Assembly: GCA_937892835.1 (NCBI GenBank)
Contig: CALBHM010000152.1
Location: 1-19,024, forward strand
Source: an uncultured Ruminococcus sp.
Lineage (GTDB): Bacteria > Bacillota > Clostridia > Oscillospirales > Acutalibacteraceae
Direction of reading: 5' to 3'
Length of the DNA stretch: 19,024 nucleotides
In this document: positions 14,709-19,024 of the stretch, piece by piece
Numbering within the stretch: position 1 is the stretch's first letter
How the letters are laid out: every line of letters begins with the position of its first letter
Program-made: the position numbers and the translations under genes
The notes under the pieces: generated by a model
The model's input: only the letters and a program-made list of their open reading frames with translations
Told to the model about the DNA's origin: nothing
Database searches by the model: none

Positions 14709-16118
14709 CTACACTGTCGGAATACGAATAAGAAATTCACTGCCCTGCCCCGGCTCGCTCTTGACGCATACCGAGCCATGGTGAAAAGAGGCGATTTCCT
14801 TTACCATAGACAGTCCGAGTCCCGTGCCTCCGTTGCTGTGTGACGGGTCGGACTGATAAAATCTGTGAAATATTTTTTCCTGCTCGTCCTTTGCTATTCC
14901 GATTCCGTCATCCTTAACGCTCAGCATCGCATTCTTGCTGTTCGACAAAAGAGCAACGGTTATTTTGCCGTTCTCAACGCCGTACCTGTACGCATTGGAA
15001 ACAAGATTGTTAACGAGCCTTGTTAAAAGCATGTGGTTGCCTTTTACCCTTATTCCGGGTTCAATCTCACATTCAAGCTTTATATTTTTTATTCTGAGCA
15101 GTGCAAGATCGTCACAAAGGTTTTCAACAAGCTCCGAGAAATCCAGCTCCTCTACGGGATATTTCTCACTTCGTCTTTCAATTCGTGAGAATTCAAGCAT
15201 ATCCGTTATCATTTTCGACATTTTGGTGCCCTGCCGTCTGATAAGCTCTATGGACTCCTTGTATTCCTCCTGCGTCATTTCCTCGCCGAGTGCATAGTCG
15301 CACTGAGCCATAATCACCGCCATCGGCGTTCTTAATTCATGCGAAACGTCGTTTGTGAACTGCTTCTCACTTTCGAATGAATCCTCCAGCCTGTCAAACA
15401 TCGTGTCAAAGGTATTTGCGAGACTGTGAAGCTCATCGTTGCCCTTGCCGAGCTTTATTCTCTTTTTCAAATCTCCGCTTTGCGAGATATCACGAGCAAC
15501 CTCTTCAATATCCTTTATCGGTTTGAGTGATTTCATAGCGATAATATAACCGCCGCCGATTCCAAAAATAACGAGAACAACAAGTGCAATCATCGAGCGT
15601 CTTGCAACATCCGATATGGGTTCATCGGCCTTTTCATGGCTGACAATACCTCTAATCCACATGTTTTCAACGCCCTTGTTGGTGAGCCGACGGTCGTAAA
15701 TATAGTATCTTTTTCCGCCGACACGAACGGTCCTCAGGCTCTTATCCAAAAAGGCCTCGCTGTTCGTTTTTCCGCCTGTGGGGTCGGTCCCGTAAATTGT
15801 TTTTCCGCTTTCATCATATATAACAGTATAAATGCCGTTCATAACACCTATGAAGTCATCGTCGATTTCAACATAACCGTTTTTGTATGCAAAATAATGG
15901 TCGTTGTCGTTATCATCAATCACGCCCTGAAGACTGTCGTAATATTCTATTTCGTCAAAGTTATCCTCAACGGTCATTATTAAATCGCTGCGCAGATTCT
16001 TCAGCAGAACGGAATTACTGACCGATATCACAAGAACGTACGAAAGCGTTACAAGAAATACCAGCATAGTTGAGAACCATAATGTTATTTTTAATTTTAA
16101 AGGAAGCTTTTTCATCAT
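14709..16118 (-). CDS. Sensor histidine kinase
   Basis: 469 residues, membrane bound. Order: helix 1 (about 11-33), extracytoplasmic sensor region (about 34-172, acidic, no family recognised), helix 2 (about 175-195), HAMP (about 197-248), HisKA with phospho-acceptor His260 in DVSHELRTP, and HATPase with N-box LVNNLVSNAYRYG (about 368-380), DDGIGI (403-408) and GGTGLGLS (430-437). All catalytic motifs are intact. Its ATG overlaps the response-regulator stop as ATGA, so the pair is translationally coupled; the second codon is also ATG. The PepSY protein upstream suggests an envelope signal, by context only. Confidence 0.95.
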   Translation of the reverse strand: MMKKLPLKLKITLWFSTMLVFLVTLSYVLVISVSNSVLLKNLRSDLIMTVEDNFDEIEYYDSLQGVIDDNDNDHYFAYKNGYVEIDDDFIGVMNGIYTVIYDESGKTIYGTDPTGGKTNSEAFLDKSLRTVRVGGKRYYIYDRRLTNKGVENMWIRGIVSHEKADEPISDVARRSMIALVVLVIFGIGGGYIIAMKSLKPIKDIEEVARDISQSGDLKKRIKLGKGNDELHSLANTFDTMFDRLEDSFESEKQFTNDVSHELRTPMAVIMAQCDYALGEEMTQEEYKESIELIRRQGTKMSKMITDMLEFSRIERRSEKYPVEELDFSELVENLCDDLALLRIKNIKLECEIEPGIRVKGNHMLLTRLVNNLVSNAYRYGVENGKITVALLSNSKNAMLSVKDDGIGIAKDEQEKIFHRFYQSDPSHSNGGTGLGLSMVKEIASFHHGSVCVKSEPGQGSEFLIRIPTV

Positions 16119-16786
16119 TCGTCACTTATCACATATCCGAATCCACGGACGGTCTTAATCAATTTTTTATCGAATCCTCCGTCAACCTTCTTGCGAAGAT
16201 AGCTGACATAAACATCAACGAGGTTTGTTCCTCCCTCATAGTCATAATTCCAAACGTGGTTTTCGAGCTTTTCTCTCGAAAGAACAATTCCGACGTTTCT
16301 CATCATGAATTCGAGCATCGAATATTCCTTTGCCGAAAGAGTAATTGCCTTTCCGTCACGAGCAACCTCATGAGTTGAGCAGTTAAGGCTGAGTCCGTCG
16401 ACGGAAAGTATGTTTTCGGAAATGCCGTATTTTATCCTTGTCATGGCTCTGACTCGCGCCATCAGCTCATCAAAAGAAAAAGGCTTCACAAGATAATCGT
16501 TTGCGCCGAGATCAAGTCCGGTCACCCTGTCCTCTATCGAATCTCGGGCAGTCAGGAATATAACAGGTGTATTTATCCCCCTGCTCCTCATTTCTTTAAT
16601 AACGGCAAAACCGTCCTTTTTCGGCATCATGACATCAAGAATAACCGCATCATATTCTGCGAACTCGACAAAATCCAGCGCCTCTTCGCCGTCAAATGCG
16701 GTATCAACGCTGTAACCGGATTTTGTGAGCTTTTTTTCAATCAGACCGTTAAGGTCTTTTTCGTCTTCGGCAACAAGAATTCTCAT
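16115..16786 (-). CDS. OmpR/PhoB-type response regulator
   Basis: 223 residues. The receiver has the acidic pair in AEDEKD (7-10), phospho-acceptor Asp51 in VILDVMMP, Thr79 in FLTAR and Lys101 in YLVKPF. The C-terminal winged helix (about 125-220) contains LSAKEYSMLEFMMRN and the recognition region TNLVDVYVSYLRKKVD, then TVRGFGYVI. GAGGCTG precedes the ATG. A consensus promoter lies directly upstream. It pairs with the kinase that follows; likely targets are its own unit and the adjacent PepSY gene, which is an inference. Confidence 0.95.
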   Translation of the reverse strand: MRILVAEDEKDLNGLIEKKLTKSGYSVDTAFDGEEALDFVEFAEYDAVILDVMMPKKDGFAVIKEMRSRGINTPVIFLTARDSIEDRVTGLDLGANDYLVKPFSFDELMARVRAMTRIKYGISENILSVDGLSLNCSTHEVARDGKAITLSAKEYSMLEFMMRNVGIVLSREKLENHVWNYDYEGGTNLVDVYVSYLRKKVDGGFDKKLIKTVRGFGYVISDE

Positions 16787-16818
16787 ATTCAGCCTCTTTT
16801 CCGTAAAGGTATAGTTTT

Positions 16819-16846
16819 ATTATAACATATCATTTCTCTTTGTCAA
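16819..16846 (-). promoter_or_regulatory. Promoter of the two-component operon
   Basis: On the minus strand TTGACA (16846-16841) and TATAAT (16824-16819), 16 bases apart, are both perfect. The -35 box overlaps the T-run of the PepSY gene terminator. Confidence 0.85.
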
Positions 16847-16872
16847 AACAAAACCCTGCCGAAGCAGGGCTT
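16843..16872 (-). terminator. Terminator of the PepSY gene
   Basis: On the minus strand AAGCCCTGC and GCAGGGTTT form a stem closed by a TTCG tetraloop (CCCTGC/GCAGGG at 16869-16864/16859-16854), followed by TTTTGTTTTG. Confidence 0.88.
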
Positions 16873-16885
16873 TGTTGAAAATATC

Positions 16886-17485
16886 TTATTTGAAAAGATT
16901 TCTGATGAATGAAGCAATAGCATCAAACCAGCGAACGAAAACCATATCCGTTACGTCGAAGTCTCTGTCCTTCTCAACCTTGAGAATCTTACCGGAAACT
17001 GCGTCGATTTCATAATCATAATCGAACTTATCGGCGTGGAACTCAACCTCATACTCTGCAACACCGTCATCAAAGTCGAATGTTACCTTAACTCTCTTTG
17101 CGTCGGCTTCCTTTACGCCTGCATGCTTGAAAGCGATTGCCTTTGCCTCTGCCTTGCTGATGTACTCCTGGCCGGGAGCGGGAACATCAACGCCGAAAGT
17201 GTCTTTCTCAACCTTGAGAATCTTGCCGTTCTTAGCATTGATTTCGTAGTTGTACTCGCATCTGTCAAAATAGAACTCAACGTCGTAAACTGCGATTCCG
17301 TCGTCGTAGTCGAATTCACATTTCATGAATGACGCCTTGTCAGCCGTAATGCCTGCGTGATTAAGTGCGATTTCCTTTGCCTTGTCCTTGCCGATATAGC
17401 CTGCGGCGAAGGAGCTTGTTGCGAACACACCTGCAAGAATCAGGCACGCCATAACTACCGAGATGATTTTTTTGATGTTTTTCAT
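16886..17485 (-). CDS. Secreted protein with two PepSY domains
   Basis: 199 residues with a signal peptide (basic MKNIKK, hydrophobic core 7-22, probable cleavage after SSFA near 27). Two PepSY repeats follow, about 30-94 and 108-174. Each begins YI(G/S)K..AK.IA..HAG and ends with a KNGKILKVEKD-like strand, with DYDDG and DFDDG turns. A hydrophobic, amphipathic tail (VFVRWFDAIASFIRNLFK, 182-199) could touch the membrane. PepSY domains are linked to protease inhibition or envelope sensing in other proteins; the role here is not known. GGAGG precedes the ATG. It lies just upstream of the two-component genes on the same strand, with a terminator between. Confidence 0.92.
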   Translation of the reverse strand: MKNIKKIISVVMACLILAGVFATSSFAAGYIGKDKAKEIALNHAGITADKASFMKCEFDYDDGIAVYDVEFYFDRCEYNYEINAKNGKILKVEKDTFGVDVPAPGQEYISKAEAKAIAFKHAGVKEADAKRVKVTFDFDDGVAEYEVEFHADKFDYDYEIDAVSGKILKVEKDRDFDVTDMVFVRWFDAIASFIRNLFK

Positions 17486-17613
17486 GTTTCATTACCTCCA
17501 AAATTTTGTTTCTGATTTGCTTCAGTGACTAAAGTATATCCGCCGAATATTAAAATAAGATTAGAATTCATTAATTTTCAAAATAATTATTAAAAAAATT
17601 ATTATTATCTTCG

Positions 17614-17643
17614 TTGACAATTATTTACAATTCATGTTATAAT
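17614..17643 (+). promoter_or_regulatory. Promoter of the HTH protein gene
   Basis: TTGACA (17614-17619) and TATAAT (17638-17643) with an 18-base spacer and an extended TGn element before the -10. The start would fall near 17650, leaving a leader of about 64 bases with AGAGGGAGAG ahead of the ATG. The rest of the gap from 17486 to 17613 is very AT-rich; I see only a weak minus-strand -10, TATACT near 17535, for the PepSY gene. Confidence 0.75.
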
Positions 17644-17713
17644 TTATGTTACATTATTAATGTATTTTAATTTACGGATACAACGGACTATTTAAGAGGG
17701 AGAGTTTACACTG

Positions 17714-19024
17714 ATGGCTGATTTTGCAAATACCCTTTCATCTGTTTTAAAACGCAACAAAATTTATGCAACGCACATTGCTGCAGCCAGCGGTGTTGAG
17801 CGTTCACTTATTTCAAGAGTAATGAAAAAAGAAAGAACCGTTTCTTTTCATACTGTTAAAAAGATTATCGACAATATCAATGTTCCGTCAGAGGATCATG
17901 AGCTTCTTATCCACAGCTTTATTGAAGATAACTTCGGATACAGAAAATATCTTGAATATTTGAAGCTGCTTAAAGAGTTTTCGTCACATGACTATTCTAA
18001 CGAGTCATCTGCCGGCAGCAACATCTCCGTTAAATTAGAATTTTCCGACGGCATTATGAGCTTAAACTCGATAACGGAAATTATCAATATCGCACATCAT
18101 ATTATATCGCTTGAAGCCAAAAGAAGCGACGGCAGAGTATATTCAAACATACCTACGGGAATGATGGTTGAGATTATGCGTTCTTTCCCGGACAAGCCGA
18201 TTGATTTCAAATATATAATTGACAATTTCTTTTATGAAAAAGAAAAGCTTTTGGCTCTTTCGGATGTATTTAACCTCATGCATATCGGATATGTATGCAA
18301 CTATTTTCCATTGTCAAAGCAGGAAACGCATCAGAGCTTCCTTTTCCCTCATTATGTAATTACAAGCGACTATATCCTAATAATTGACCTTTTCAATGAA
18401 ACCGGATTTATCAGCGCAAACAAAACCGTTATTGAGAAATATGTCAAAGTTTTCTTAAATAACTTTGAAAAGACGATGCCGTATATCATTCGTCTTGACG
18501 ACATAATGAAGCTCAAAGAGATCAACGCCTCATATTTTGCACGAGGAGTTGAGAAAACAATATTTTTACATTCATTCGGCTGCTTTGCAACCGCTTACCT
18601 GGAGCTTGACATGTGGGAGCAGATCGCCAAGCCGGATGTTCCGAACCGTAATTTTCTCAGAGACACGACATATCAATACTATCAAGAGACCTACGGTGCT
18701 ATCAACAAAAATCTCTGCAATATTTCAAGCAGAGAATCCCTCGCAGAGTTTGTTGATTACGGAATCATCAAATCTATGCCGAGAGAGTTTGCATATCCCC
18801 TTAGCAAAGAGAACCGAATCAGAGTTCTTGAAAAAATGTATAATTACTTTCAATCGGATGATTTGTATTTTTATTTGTATAATGACACCAACCTCAAGCT
18901 CGGCAGCGAATTCGGAATTGAAATTTATGACAACACATTTGTTCCGTCGCATATGATGTTCTATTACCCGACCGAAAACTGTCAGCTTCATTTCTGCGGC
19001 AACCTCAATTTTCTTCTTGACGAT
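17714..19024 (+). CDS. HTH-domain protein with unknown C-terminal region, 3'-truncated
   Basis: The frame runs open from ATG 17714 through the window end, 437 codons without a stop, with AGAGGGAGAG about ten bases ahead of the start. The first 60 residues look like an XRE-type helix-turn-helix: FANTLSSVLKRNKIY, THIAAASGVERSLISRVMK, then TVSFHTVKKIIDNINVP. The remaining 370 or more residues match no family I recognise. They are soluble, rich in aromatic residues and Asn/Asp/Lys, and have no clear TPR pattern, membrane segment or nuclease motif. By layout it could be a ligand- or peptide-responsive regulator of the Rgg/PlcR kind, but no TPRs are evident, so this is only one option. It is transcribed divergently from the PepSY gene. 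Confidence 0.8.
   Translation, partial: MADFANTLSSVLKRNKIYATHIAAASGVERSLISRVMKKERTVSFHTVKKIIDNINVPSEDHELLIHSFIEDNFGYRKYLEYLKLLKEFSSHDYSNESSAGSNISVKLEFSDGIMSLNSITEIINIAHHIISLEAKRSDGRVYSNIPTGMMVEIMRSFPDKPIDFKYIIDNFFYEKEKLLALSDVFNLMHIGYVCNYFPLSKQETHQSFLFPHYVITSDYILIIDLFNETGFISANKTVIEKYVKVFLNNFEKTMPYIIRLDDIMKLKEINASYFARGVEKTIFLHSFGCFATAYLELDMWEQIAKPDVPNRNFLRDTTYQYYQETYGAINKNLCNISSRESLAEFVDYGIIKSMPREFAYPLSKENRIRVLEKMYNYFQSDDLYFYLYNDTNLKLGSEFGIEIYDNTFVPSHMMFYYPTENCQLHFCGNLNFLLDD

Noticed and set aside
17520..17580. Response-regulator binding repeats ahead of the PepSY gene
   Set aside because: Minus-strand TTCTAAT and TTTTAAT lie 11 bases apart, but in such AT-rich DNA the match is too weak to call.

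Overview
The window reads as low-to-mid GC Firmicutes DNA, most likely a gut clostridium of the Ruminococcaceae/Oscillospiraceae type. This rests on the strong AGGAGG ribosome sites, the near-consensus TTGACA/TATAAT promoters, the many intrinsic terminators, occasional TTG and GTG starts, and the family content. The assignment is an inference; there is no rRNA or taxonomic marker here. I see no transposase, integrase, phage gene or CRISPR array.

Region by region. (1) 1-725: the 3' part of a GH130-type glycoside phosphorylase/hydrolase, ending at a hairpin shared with the opposing cluster. (2) 773-4516, minus strand: a TetR regulator with a palindromic operator just downstream of a consensus promoter, a small zinc-ribbon 'KTR' protein, a DUF998 membrane protein, a small four-helix membrane protein, and a BcrA/LanF-like ABC ATPase with its permease. 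This looks like a regulated peptide-antibiotic-type export or resistance cassette. A hairpin between the KTR gene and the DUF998 gene may split it into two transcription units. (3) 4625-4786: tRNA-Leu(UAG) with its own promoter and terminator. (4) 4853-9893: four potassium-uptake genes in tandem, ktrB-ktrA-trkA-trkH, that is, two complete channel-plus-RCK-regulator systems. They lie behind one promoter and a structured leader, and end at a strong terminator.

(5) 9912-10369, minus strand: an 83-residue single-pass basic membrane protein. Its promoter is flanked by two LexA-type (GAAC-N4-GTTC-like) sites, which makes it a candidate SOS-induced gene. This is the most interesting item in the window. 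(6) 10405-13673, minus strand: DUF1003 membrane protein, DUF4186 protein, pyrimidine-nucleoside phosphorylase and an LdhA-like D-lactate dehydrogenase, possibly one operon. (7) 13732-14636: a short-chain dehydrogenase transcribed divergently from that operon, with a two-way terminator. (8) 14709-17485, minus strand: a secreted double-PepSY protein followed by an OmpR-type response regulator and its histidine kinase, probably an envelope-stress sensing set. (9) 17614-19024: a consensus promoter and a long protein with an N-terminal helix-turn-helix and an unrecognised C-terminal part, running off the window.

The genes are mostly housekeeping and physiology: potassium homeostasis, nucleoside salvage, fermentation, envelope sensing and DNA-damage response. 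The less described parts are the putative SOS-controlled small protein, the leader upstream of the dual potassium operon, and the HTH protein with no recognised C-terminal domain.
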